DNA from: Caldovatus aquaticus
GTDB taxonomy: Bacteria; Pseudomonadota; Alphaproteobacteria; Acetobacterales; Acetobacteraceae
Reading direction: 5' to 3'
Assembly: GCF_019458025.1 (NCBI RefSeq)
Contig: NZ_JAHZUY010000017.1
Span: 1-53,181 of the forward strand
Length of the DNA stretch: 53,181 bases
Position 1 is the stretch's first letter. Each line of letters begins with the position of its first letter. Below are positions 1 to 7,476 of the stretch, one piece after another. The notes under the pieces were generated by a model. That model saw nothing but the letters and a program-made list of their open reading frames with translations, searched no databases and had not been told where the DNA came from. The position numbers were made by a program, and so were the translations under genes.

Positions 1-129
1 GCAACCGCCGCCTCGCCAAGGATTTCGAGGCCACCATCGCCTCCGCCAACGCCTTCCTCTACGCCGCCTCCGTCATCGTCCTGCTGCGTCGCGTCGCTCG
101 TTCCGTATGAGATTCGAGACAGACTCTAA
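1..129 (+). mobile_element. Right end of an IS5-family insertion sequence (partial)
   Basis: The left edge of the window carries the 3' end of a transposase gene (stop at 108-110). It is followed at once by GATTCGAGACAGACTC (111-126), which has the look of an IS5-family terminal inverted repeat, and then by TAA (127-129), which fits the TNA target duplication used by the IS427-type branch of IS5. The left end lies outside the window, so the inverted repeat and the duplication cannot be checked. Subgroup assignment is inference. Confidence 0.65.
3..110 (+). CDS. IS5-family transposase, C-terminal fragment (cut by window edge)
   Basis: The open frame reads NRRLAKDFEATIASANAF and continues LYAASVIVLL to a TGA stop. 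The pattern RxLAKDFE...AxAFLYAA is the typical C-terminus of the DDE transposase (second open frame) of IS5-family elements. Only the last 35 residues are present, so it cannot be said whether the gene is intact. The DDE catalytic residues lie mostly upstream of what is visible here. The stop codon sits directly against the presumed inverted repeat, as is usual in these compact elements. Confidence 0.75.
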   Translation, partial: NRRLAKDFEATIASANAFLYAASVIVLLRRVARSV

Positions 130-285
130 GGATCGTTTGTGCGCCCGCGCCGCGACGGCTTTGCGCCCGCTCTCCGTCCGTCAGGTCCGACAGGTAGCGC
201 CTCGTCTTTCGGCCATCCGGCCTCGGGTCTCTCGGATCCACATCTCGAGCTTCAATCAGCCGCGCCGCTCCAAGCCATTCTCAAA

Positions 286-309
286 CGGTCACTCGGCCGG
301 TCACTCGGC
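286..309. repeat. Perfect 12-bp tandem duplication
   Basis: CGGTCACTCGGC occurs twice head to tail at 286-297 and 298-309, in the short non-coding stretch between the IS end and the 3' end of the M50 protease gene. No function is apparent. It may be a simple slippage duplication. Confidence 0.5.
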
Positions 310-342
310 GAAGGACCGGGACAAGCCGCATCGGCGCTGTCG

Positions 343-1473
343 TCACCCTCCCCCGCTCCCCCCCGGCGCCCACGGATTCGGCCGCAGCCCCCGCCGCTGC
401 GGCCGGGCCGCCTGCACCAGCAGCATCTCGCCGATCGTCTCGGGGGTCACGTAGCCCACCAGCCGCCCCGCCCCGTCCACCACACCCACCGCCGGCGCGC
501 CCGCGCCCTCGGAGAGCAGCCGCAGCGCCTCGGCCAGCGGCTGGCGGTAGTGCACCACCGGGATTTCGCCGTGCATCACCTCCAGCACCGGCGTGTCGGG
601 CCCCTCCGTGCGCAGCGCCCGCACCATGGCCTCGCGGGTGAGCACGCCGCGCAGCCGGCCCGCCCCGTCCACCACGGGGAATTCGTGCTGCGTCGTCCGG
701 ATCAGGCACTCGGCCGCATCCGCCACGGTGGCACTGGGCGGAAGCGACTCGAAGCGCGTCACCATCGCGTCCGCCACGATCACCCCGCGCGAGACGTCGC
801 GCAGCTGCGCCGCATGCGCCTCCCCGGCCGCGCCGAACCAGACGAAGAGGGCGATGAAGACCAGGATCGGGTTGCCGAACAGGCCGAGAATGCCGAGGCC
901 GACGGCAAGTGCCTGGCCGACCGAGGCGGCGATCTGCGTCGCCCGCCCGTAGCCCATGCGATAGGCGAGCAGCGCCCGCAGCACCCGCCCGCCGTCCATC
1001 GGGAAGGCCGGGATCAGGTTGAAGGCCGCCAGGAAGGCGTTCACCAGGGCGAGGCGCGCCAGCAGGTCCACGCCCGGCCGCTGCACCTCGACGCTCCCCT
1101 CCGGCACGAAGCCGCCCAGAACGAGCCAGAGCGCCAGCGCGATCGCCAGGCTCACCGCCGGGCCGGCGAGGGCCACCACCAGCTCCTGCCCCGGCTGCTC
1201 CGGAATTCGCTCGAGCCGCGCCACGCCGCCGATCGGCAGCAGGATGATCTCGGGCGTCTGCACCCCGTAGCGGCGGGCGGCGAAGATGTGGCCGAACTCG
1301 TGCAGCGCCACGCAGACGAACAGCAGCGCCATGAACACCACCCCCTCGAGGGCGGCGCCCCACCCCCCTTCGGCGTAATGGGCGGCGCCGATCCAGAGCA
1401 GGAAGAGGAGGAAGGTGAGGTGCAGGCGAATCACCGTGCCCTTCACCGTGCCGATGGGGATGGACCAGCTCAT
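343..1473 (-). CDS. M50-family site-2-protease-like zinc metalloprotease with CBS domains
   Basis: A predicted membrane-embedded zinc metalloprotease of 376 residues, like the archaeal/bacterial S2P-CBS proteins. The zinc-binding HEFGH is at residues 58-62 inside a hydrophobic segment. The second M50 signature, NLIPAFPMDGG, lies at 152-162 and gives the third metal ligand, Asp160. Several hydrophobic segments fill residues 15-215. The C-terminal part (about 230-350) looks like a pair of CBS domains, which in this family bind adenine nucleotides and may gate proteolysis. The gene is transcribed divergently from cydD, with 170 bp between the start codons. The substrate is unknown. The start at MSWSIPIG fits the family N-terminus. 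Confidence 0.88.
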   Translation of the reverse strand: MSWSIPIGTVKGTVIRLHLTFLLFLLWIGAAHYAEGGWGAALEGVVFMALLFVCVALHEFGHIFAARRYGVQTPEIILLPIGGVARLERIPEQPGQELVVALAGPAVSLAIALALWLVLGGFVPEGSVEVQRPGVDLLARLALVNAFLAAFNLIPAFPMDGGRVLRALLAYRMGYGRATQIAASVGQALAVGLGILGLFGNPILVFIALFVWFGAAGEAHAAQLRDVSRGVIVADAMVTRFESLPPSATVADAAECLIRTTQHEFPVVDGAGRLRGVLTREAMVRALRTEGPDTPVLEVMHGEIPVVHYRQPLAEALRLLSEGAGAPAVGVVDGAGRLVGYVTPETIGEMLLVQAARPQRRGLRPNPWAPGGSGGG

Positions 1474-1605
1474 GGAACCCTATTTCGGCATGCGGGCGCC
1501 GGGCGCAATGACCCCGCCGCCCGGGCACCGCGCCGGGGAAGGCCGGCGCACCGCGGGCGAACGGCGCCCTCCTTCTCCCGGCTCCGGCGAGTGTCGCCGC
1601 CCCGC

Positions 1606-1635
1606 GTGACGCGGCACGGCGCGGCCCCTAGAAGA
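1606..1635 (+). promoter_or_regulatory. Putative promoter of cydDC
   Basis: GTGACG (1606-1611), an 18-base spacer and TAGAAG (1630-1635) resemble a housekeeping promoter (4 of 6 matches in each box). The -10 box ends only 8 bases before the ATG at 1644, so a transcript from it would be nearly leaderless. A purine-rich AGAAGGG just before the ATG could instead act as a ribosome binding site for a longer transcript. Confidence 0.4.
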
Positions 1636-1643
1636 AGGGCCGC

Positions 1644-3395
1644 ATGGCCCCACCGGACGCCGCCGCCGACCACACCGCCGACACCGCGGCCCGCCGCCTG
1701 CTCGCCCGTGCGGCCCGTGCCAGCCGCGGGCGGCTGGCGCTGCCGGTCGCGCTCGGCCTCGCCGCGACGCTCGCGGCCATCGCCCAGGCCTGGCTGATCG
1801 CCCGCCTGCTCGCCGCGCTGCTCGGCCTCGGCCCTGCCGGCTGGGCGGAACTGGCCGGCGCCGCCGCCCTCGCCCTGCTCTCCCTCGGCCTCGGCCTTGC
1901 GCAGGAGCGGGCGCAGCAGGCGGCCGGCGAGGCCGCCAAGGCCCGGCTGCGGGCGGATGCCTTCGCCCGGCTCCTCGCCGCCGGGCCGCTCGACCCGCGC
2001 CCGGTCGGCGAGCGCACCGCCCTCGTCGTGGACCGCATCGAGGCGCTGGAGGGGTATTTCGCGCGCTGGCTGCCCGCCGCCCTCCTCGCCCTGCTCGCCC
2101 CCGCCCTGGTCGCCGGCGCCGCCGCGCTGGCCGAGCCGGCGAGCGGCCTCACGCTGCTCGGCGCCGGGCTGCTGGTGCCCCTCGTGCAGGCGGCGAGCGG
2201 CATCGGCGCGGCCCAGGCGGCGCGCCGGCAGTTCGATGCGCTGCAACGCCTCTCGGGGCGCTTCCTCGACCGCATGCGCGGCCTGCCGACCCTGGTGCTG
2301 TTCAACCGCCAGGAGGCGGAGGCCGCATCCCTCGGCGCGGCGGCGCACGAGCTGCGCCGGCGCACGATGCGGGTGCTGCGGGTGGCCTTCCTCTCCTCCG
2401 CGGGGATGGAGCTGATCGCCGCCGGCGCGCTGGCCCTGCTCGCCCTGCGCCACGGCGCGGCGCTCGCCGCCGCCGCTTCGGCAGCCACCGCCGGCCCGGC
2501 CGACGCGGACCAGGCGGCGGCGACCGCACGGGCGCTGTTCGTGCTGCTGCTGGTGCCCGCCTTCTTCGCGCCGCTGCGCGGCTTCGCCGCCGCCTATCAC
2601 GAGCGGCTCGCGGCCCGCGGCGCCGCCGCCGCCCTGGCGCCGCTGCTCGACGAGGCGGGGCCGGCGGCCGGGCCGCAGGGCCTGCTGCTCGCCGAGGTGC
2701 CGCCGAAGGTGACCGTCACCTTCCAGGATGTGCGCCTCACCTACGACCCGGCCCGCCCGCCCGCGCTCGACGGGCTCAGCTTCCGCGTCCTGCCCGGGGA
2801 GACGCTGGTGCTGACCGGCCCCTCGGGCGCCGGCAAGACCTCGGTGCTGCGCCTGCTGATGGGCTTCGTGCGGCCGGATGAGGGCCGCATCGCGATCAAC
2901 GGCCGCGACATCACGCTGCTGCACCCGGCGGAGCTGCGCCGGCTCTCCGCCTATGTCGGCCAGCGCGCGCACCTGTTCCGCGCCACCCTGCGCGAGAACA
3001 TCCGCCTCGCCCGCCCCGGCGCGACCGATGCCGCGGTCGAGGCCGCCGCCCGCGCCGCCGGCGTCCTGCAGTTCGCCGCCGCCCTGCCGCAGGGGCTCGA
3101 CACCCTGGTCGGCGAGGGCGGCTTCGGCCTCTCCGGCGGCCAGGCGCAGCGCGTGGCGGTGGCGCGCGCCTTCCTGCGCGACGCGCCGCTGGTGCTGCTC
3201 GACGAGCCGACGGCGCATCTCGATCCGGGGACCGAGGCGGAGCTGTGGGAGAGCCTGCGCCGGCTCTGCGTCGGCCGCACCGCGATCATCGCGAGCCACG
3301 CGCGCGCGGCGCGCACGGGCGCGCTGCCCGGGGCGCGGGTGCTGGAGATCGCGGGCGGGCGCGCCCTCGGCGCGGCGCGGATCGCCGGGACCTGA
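1644..3395 (+). CDS. cydD: Thiol reductant ABC exporter subunit CydD
   Basis: One half of the heterodimeric CydDC ABC exporter, which moves cysteine/glutathione (or haem, by recent work) to the periplasm and is needed to assemble cytochrome bd oxidase. The protein has 583 residues. An N-terminal transmembrane ABC type-1 domain covers about 1-325. An ATPase domain follows, with Walker A GPSGAGKT near 391-398, signature LSGGQAQRVA near 495 and Walker B LVLLDEPTAHLD near 516. The stop at 3393-3395 is 5 bases before the next gene, which is a second half-transporter of the same architecture. That pairing is why CydD is preferred over a generic exporter. cydAB genes are not in the window. Confidence 0.85.
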   Translation: MAPPDAAADHTADTAARRLLARAARASRGRLALPVALGLAATLAAIAQAWLIARLLAALLGLGPAGWAELAGAAALALLSLGLGLAQERAQQAAGEAAKARLRADAFARLLAAGPLDPRPVGERTALVVDRIEALEGYFARWLPAALLALLAPALVAGAAALAEPASGLTLLGAGLLVPLVQAASGIGAAQAARRQFDALQRLSGRFLDRMRGLPTLVLFNRQEAEAASLGAAAHELRRRTMRVLRVAFLSSAGMELIAAGALALLALRHGAALAAAASAATAGPADADQAAATARALFVLLLVPAFFAPLRGFAAAYHERLAARGAAAALAPLLDEAGPAAGPQGLLLAEVPPKVTVTFQDVRLTYDPARPPALDGLSFRVLPGETLVLTGPSGAGKTSVLRLLMGFVRPDEGRIAINGRDITLLHPAELRRLSAYVGQRAHLFRATLRENIRLARPGATDAAVEAAARAAGVLQFAAALPQGLDTLVGEGGFGLSGGQAQRVAVARAFLRDAPLVLLDEPTAHLDPGTEAELWESLRRLCVGRTAIIASHARAARTGALPGARVLEIAGGRALGAARIAGT

Positions 3396-3400
3396 CCGCG

Positions 3401-5092
3401 ATGCGGCGCGACCTCACGCGCGTGCTCGCCGAGCTGTGGCGCGGCCATGCGCTCCGGCTCGGCGCCGGCGCCGCGGCGGCGGCGGCCGTAGCGCTGCTCG
3501 GCCTGGCGCTGCTCGCCCTGGCGGGGCTCGGCGTGGCCGGCACGGCGCGTGCGGGCGGCGCTGCCGCGCCGGCCGGCCTGGCGGCGGCGGGCCTCGTCTC
3601 CGGCCTCGCCGCCCTGGCGCTGCTGCGGCCGCTGGTGCTGCTGCGGCCGCTGGCCCGCTACGCGGAGCGGCTGGTGTCGCATGCGGCGACCTTCCGTGCC
3701 CTCGCCGACACGCGGCTCTGGTTCTTCCGCCGCCTGGCGGAGCGGCTGCCGGCCGGGCTCGGCCTGCGCCGCGCCGGGGACCTGCTCGGCCGCCTGGTCG
3801 CCGATGTCGAGGCGCTGGACGGGCTCTACCTGCGCGCGCTGGTGCCGGGGGCGGCGGCGCTCGCGGCGGTGCTGGCGATCGGGCTCCTGCTCGGCGCCGT
3901 CGCGCCGGGGCTCGCGGCCTGGGTCGCCCTGCCGCTGGCGTTCGCGCTGCTCGCGCCGCTCGCGCTCGCGCCCGGCGCGGCCAGGGCAGCGGAGGCCGCC
4001 GCGGCGGCGCAGGGCGGGCTGCGCGCCGCGGTGGTGGACCCGCTGACCGGGCTCGAGGACACGCTCGCCGCCAATGCCGAGGAGCGCGCCGCCCGGCGGG
4101 TGGCGGAGGCCGGCGCCGAGCTCGCCGCCGCCCAGCGCCGGCTGGCCGCGCGCGGCGCCTGGGGCGGTGCGCTGGGCGGGCTGCTGACGCAGGCGGCGAT
4201 GCTCGGCGCGCTCGCCTGGGGCCTCGCGGCGGGGCCGGCGGGTGTCGCGCCGGCCCTGCTCGGCCTGTTCCTCGCCGTCGCGGCGGCCGAAACGCTCGGC
4301 CTGATGCCACGGGCGGGCGCGGCGCTCGCCGCCGCCGCCGCCGCCGCACGCCGCCTCTTCCAGGCGGCCGACCAGCCGCCGCCGGTGGCCGAGCCCGCGG
4401 CCCCGCCCGCCCTCCTGCCGCGCGGCCACGCGATCCGCATCCGCGGCCTGCGCTTCGCCTGGACGCCGGACCGGCCGCCGGTCTTCGACGGGCTCGACCT
4501 CGACGTGCCGGAGGGCGCGCGGGTGGCGATCCTCGGCCCGTCGGGCAGCGGCAAGTCCACCCTCGCCGCGCTGCTGCTCAAGCTCGCCGCGCCCCAGGCG
4601 GGCAGCATCGCCCTCGGCGGCGCGGCTCTCGACACCCTGCCCGCGGCCCTGGTGCGCAGCCGCATCGCCTGCCTCACCCAGGACGCGCGGCTGTTCGACG
4701 ACACCATCGCGGCCAATCTGCGCCTCGCCGCGCCGGAGGCCGACGATGCGGCGCTGTGGCGGGCGCTCGAGGCGGCGCGCATCGCCGAGCTGGTCCGCGC
4801 GCTGCCCAAGGGGCTGGCGACGCGGTGCGGCGAGGCGGGGGCGCGCTTCTCCGGCGGCCAGGCGCGCCGCCTGGCGCTGGCGCGCGCGCTCCTCTCGCCC
4901 GCGCCGGTGCTGATCCTCGACGAGCCCGCGGCGGGGCTCGACGCGGCCACCGAGCGCGACTTCCTCGCCACGCTCGATTCCGCGACGGCGGGGCGCAGCG
5001 TGATCCTGATCGTCCACCGCCTGATCGGGGTCGAGCGTCCGACGCGCATCCTGCGCCTGATCGGCGGGCGGGCGATCCCGGCCACCGGATAG
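3401..5092 (+). CDS. cydC: Thiol reductant ABC exporter subunit CydC
   Basis: Partner half-transporter of CydD, 563 residues. The membrane domain includes the family-typical segment RPLARYAERLVSHAATFR, where CydC proteins carry a conserved RYxERLVSH stretch, followed by a block like DLLGRLVADVEALDGLYLR. The ATPase domain has Walker A GPSGSGKST near 379-387, signature FSGGQARRLALARALL near 483 and Walker B PVLILDEPAAGLD near 503. The start ATG at 3401 follows the cydD stop by 5 bases, so the two are almost certainly co-translated. The membrane domain is extremely rich in alanine and leucine, reflecting the base composition. Confidence 0.87.
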   Translation: MRRDLTRVLAELWRGHALRLGAGAAAAAAVALLGLALLALAGLGVAGTARAGGAAAPAGLAAAGLVSGLAALALLRPLVLLRPLARYAERLVSHAATFRALADTRLWFFRRLAERLPAGLGLRRAGDLLGRLVADVEALDGLYLRALVPGAAALAAVLAIGLLLGAVAPGLAAWVALPLAFALLAPLALAPGAARAAEAAAAAQGGLRAAVVDPLTGLEDTLAANAEERAARRVAEAGAELAAAQRRLAARGAWGGALGGLLTQAAMLGALAWGLAAGPAGVAPALLGLFLAVAAAETLGLMPRAGAALAAAAAAARRLFQAADQPPPVAEPAAPPALLPRGHAIRIRGLRFAWTPDRPPVFDGLDLDVPEGARVAILGPSGSGKSTLAALLLKLAAPQAGSIALGGAALDTLPAALVRSRIACLTQDARLFDDTIAANLRLAAPEADDAALWRALEAARIAELVRALPKGLATRCGEAGARFSGGQARRLALARALLSPAPVLILDEPAAGLDAATERDFLATLDSATAGRSVILIVHRLIGVERPTRILRLIGGRAIPATG

Positions 5093-5321
5093 CCGCGCCC
5101 GCCCCGCGGCGGCGCCGTTCCGCGGCCGGGCGGAGAGGCGGCGGGCGCCCGCGGGGAGCCGGGCGCCGCCCTGCGGACGCGGCCCGTGCCCGGCCCGGAG
5201 AATCGTGACAGCATCCCGTCGCTCTCCCCTCCGGCGGCGGCGCCGGCGCCGATGGTGCCCGCGCGGCGGCGCCGCCGGAGCCACAGGCAGGGAGCGCGGC
5301 CCCGAGGCAAGGAGCACAGGC

Positions 5322-6296
5322 GTGGCGTCCCCCGCAGCGATTCCCCCGCATCGCCCGCTCGATCCCGCGAAGTTCCGCGACCCTCGCCTGACGGCGCGGG
5401 GGGAGCCGCGCGCCGTCGTGGCGCCGCTCGCGCTGCGCACGCTCTGGTTCAACACCGGCACCCTCTGCAACATCACCTGCCGCGGCTGCTACATCGAGAG
5501 CAGCCCGCGCAACGACACGCTCAGCTACCTCACCCTCGCCGAGGTCGAAGCCTTCCTCGACGAGGCGCAGGCGCTGCCCGGGACGCCGCTGCGCGAGGTC
5601 GGCTTCACCGGCGGCGAGCCCTTCCTCAACCGCGACCTGCCGGCGATGCTGCGCGCCGTCCTCGCGCGCCCCGGCGGGCTGCGCGCGCTGGTGCTGACCA
5701 ACGCCATGCGGCCGATGCGCCGGCGCGAGCGCGAGCTCAGGGCGCTGCGCGACGAGTTCGGCGCCGCGCGCCTGGTGCTGCGCGTCAGCCTCGACCACTA
5801 CGACGCCGCCCTGCACGACCTCGAGCGCGGCGCGGGCAGCTTCGCCCGCGCGCTCGACGGCCTGCTCTGGCTGGCGCGCGAGGGCTTCACCGTGCACGTC
5901 GCCGGCCGCGCCGGCTTCGGCGGAGAAGGCGAGGCCGCGCTGCGCGCGGGCTACGCGCGGCTGTTCGCGGCGCATGGCATTCCGCTCGATGCCGCCGACC
6001 CGGTGGCGCTGACGCTGTTCCCCGAGATGGACGCGACCGCCGACGTGCCGGAGATCACCACCGCCTGCTGGGGCCTCCTCGGCAGGCGGCCGGACAGCGC
6101 GATGTGCGCGACCGCGCGCATGGTGGTCAAGCGCAAGGGCGCGCCGCGGCCCGTTGTGGTGGCCTGCACGCTGCTGCCCCACGATCCGCAGTTCGAACTC
6201 GGCGCCACGCTCGCCGCCGCGCTGCGTCCGGTGTCGCTGAACCATCCGCATTGCGCGCGCTTCTGCGTGCTCGGCGGCGCCGCCTGCTCGCGCTGA
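5322..6296 (+). CDS. Radical SAM protein of unknown substrate
   Basis: A radical S-adenosylmethionine enzyme of 324 residues. The 4Fe-4S motif CNITCRGC supplies Cys49, Cys53 and Cys56 (CxxxCxxC), and GFTGGEPFLNRD matches the SAM-binding GGE motif. A GTG start at 5322 was chosen because AAGGAG lies 7 bases upstream; an in-frame ATG at 5205 would add 39 arginine-rich residues that look like read-through of non-coding DNA. The C-terminal half has several further cysteines (CWGL, MCAT, ACTL, HCARFCVL, ACSR) that could bind an auxiliary cluster. It follows cydC on the same strand after 230 bp. The reaction cannot be deduced from sequence; maturase or tRNA/lipid modification are both possible. Confidence 0.8.
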   Translation: MASPAAIPPHRPLDPAKFRDPRLTARGEPRAVVAPLALRTLWFNTGTLCNITCRGCYIESSPRNDTLSYLTLAEVEAFLDEAQALPGTPLREVGFTGGEPFLNRDLPAMLRAVLARPGGLRALVLTNAMRPMRRRERELRALRDEFGAARLVLRVSLDHYDAALHDLERGAGSFARALDGLLWLAREGFTVHVAGRAGFGGEGEAALRAGYARLFAAHGIPLDAADPVALTLFPEMDATADVPEITTACWGLLGRRPDSAMCATARMVVKRKGAPRPVVVACTLLPHDPQFELGATLAAALRPVSLNHPHCARFCVLGGAACSR

Positions 6297-6339
6297 GGGC
6301 GCCGCGCCGGCCCGCCCGCCGGCCGGCGAGCCCCGGCGA

Positions 6340-6368
6340 TTGACGGGCCTTCACCGCCGGCGTGCAAT
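6340..6368 (+). promoter_or_regulatory. Putative promoter, leaderless-type
   Basis: TTGACG (6340-6345), a 17-base spacer and TGCAAT (6363-6368) make a near-consensus housekeeping promoter. Transcription would begin about 7 bases after the -10 box, at or beside the ATG at 6376. The gene therefore probably has no 5' untranslated leader. Confidence 0.6.
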
Positions 6369-6375
6369 CGGGGGC

Positions 6376-7362
6376 ATGGCGAAGCTCCTCGGCGTGCTCC
6401 TGGCGGGCGGCGCGCTGGCCGTCGCGGGCGCGGCGGCGCCCGCACGGGCCGCCTCCTTCGACTGCGCCCGCGCGCGCAGCCCGGCCGAGCGGCTGGTCTG
6501 CGCCGATCCCGCGCTCTCGTCGCTCGACGAGCGGCTCGCCGCGGCCTATCGCGCGGCGCTGGCCGCGGTGCCGTGGCAGCGGCGGCTGCGCGGCGACCAG
6601 GCCGCCTGGCTGCGCGCGACGCGCGACCGCGCCGCCGGCGACCCGGCGACGCTGGCCGCGGCCTACCGCGCGCGGATCGCCGCGCTGGAGGCGGAGACGA
6701 GACGCGCGGCCGATCCCGCGCTGACGGCGCTTTCCGAGTCGCAGATCGCCGGGTCCTGCGTGCCGCTGCCGCCAGCCGCCGAGGAGGAGGCCGCGCCCCC
6801 ACCCTGCGCGGTGCGCGAATCCGGGCCGCTCGGGACGCTGGACGGACGCCGGCTCCATTATGCGATCTACGGCTACCCGGACCCCGACTCGCCGGACCGC
6901 GAGACGCTGGCGAAGGTCGCGACGGTGGTCTTCGCCGAGACCGCGCCGGGACGCTTCGCCGCGCGCTACGCGGACGGGCCCGACGACGTGCGCTGCGGCG
7001 CGCCGCGGCTGCTGCGCGCGCAGCGGGGGCCGCTGCTGCACATCCCCTGCTCCCGCGACGGCACCGGCATGTTCAACGCCGAATCGGTCCTCGCCCCGGG
7101 CGAGGGCGGCCGGTGGCGGCTGCTCGACACCGGGTCCTGGACCCGCGACCTCGGCCGGCGCCTGCCGCGCGGCTACGGCGCGTGGAAGGGCATCTACCCG
7201 GACTACGAGGCGCTCGCCGCCGTGACGCCGCTGTGGCGCGACGGCGACGCCAACTGCTGCCCGACCGGGGGCCGGGCGGAGATCCGCCTCGGCTGGGAGG
7301 GCGACCGGCTGGTGCTGCGCGACCTGCGGCTCCGCCTCGGCGCGCAGGAGGTGCCGCGCTGA
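6376..7362 (+). CDS. Exported protein with LprI/DUF1311-like N-terminal domain
   Basis: A 328-residue protein beginning with a signal peptide (MAKLLGVLLAGGALAVAGAA...). After it comes a block of the lysozyme-inhibitor LprI N-terminal family (DUF1311): FDCARARSPAERLVCADPAL followed by LDERLAAAYRAAL, with the two cysteines usual in that family. The region after about residue 120 has no family I recognise; it includes YAIYGYPDPDSPDRETLAKV, probably a secreted beta-rich domain, and further cysteines. An upstream in-frame ATG at 6340 coincides with the promoter -35 box, which argues for the 6376 start. Periplasmic location is inferred; real lysozyme inhibition is untested. Confidence 0.7.
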   Translation: MAKLLGVLLAGGALAVAGAAAPARAASFDCARARSPAERLVCADPALSSLDERLAAAYRAALAAVPWQRRLRGDQAAWLRATRDRAAGDPATLAAAYRARIAALEAETRRAADPALTALSESQIAGSCVPLPPAAEEEAAPPPCAVRESGPLGTLDGRRLHYAIYGYPDPDSPDRETLAKVATVVFAETAPGRFAARYADGPDDVRCGAPRLLRAQRGPLLHIPCSRDGTGMFNAESVLAPGEGGRWRLLDTGSWTRDLGRRLPRGYGAWKGIYPDYEALAAVTPLWRDGDANCCPTGGRAEIRLGWEGDRLVLRDLRLRLGAQEVPR

Positions 7363-7476
7363 CCGGCGGCGCGCAGCGCGCGCGGCGCTGCCGGCCCTGC
7401 CGGGCTGCGAAACGACCGCAAGGCGCCGCGCCCGCCGCACCCTGACACGGCGCCCGCGGCGTGGCAGAGAGCCGCC

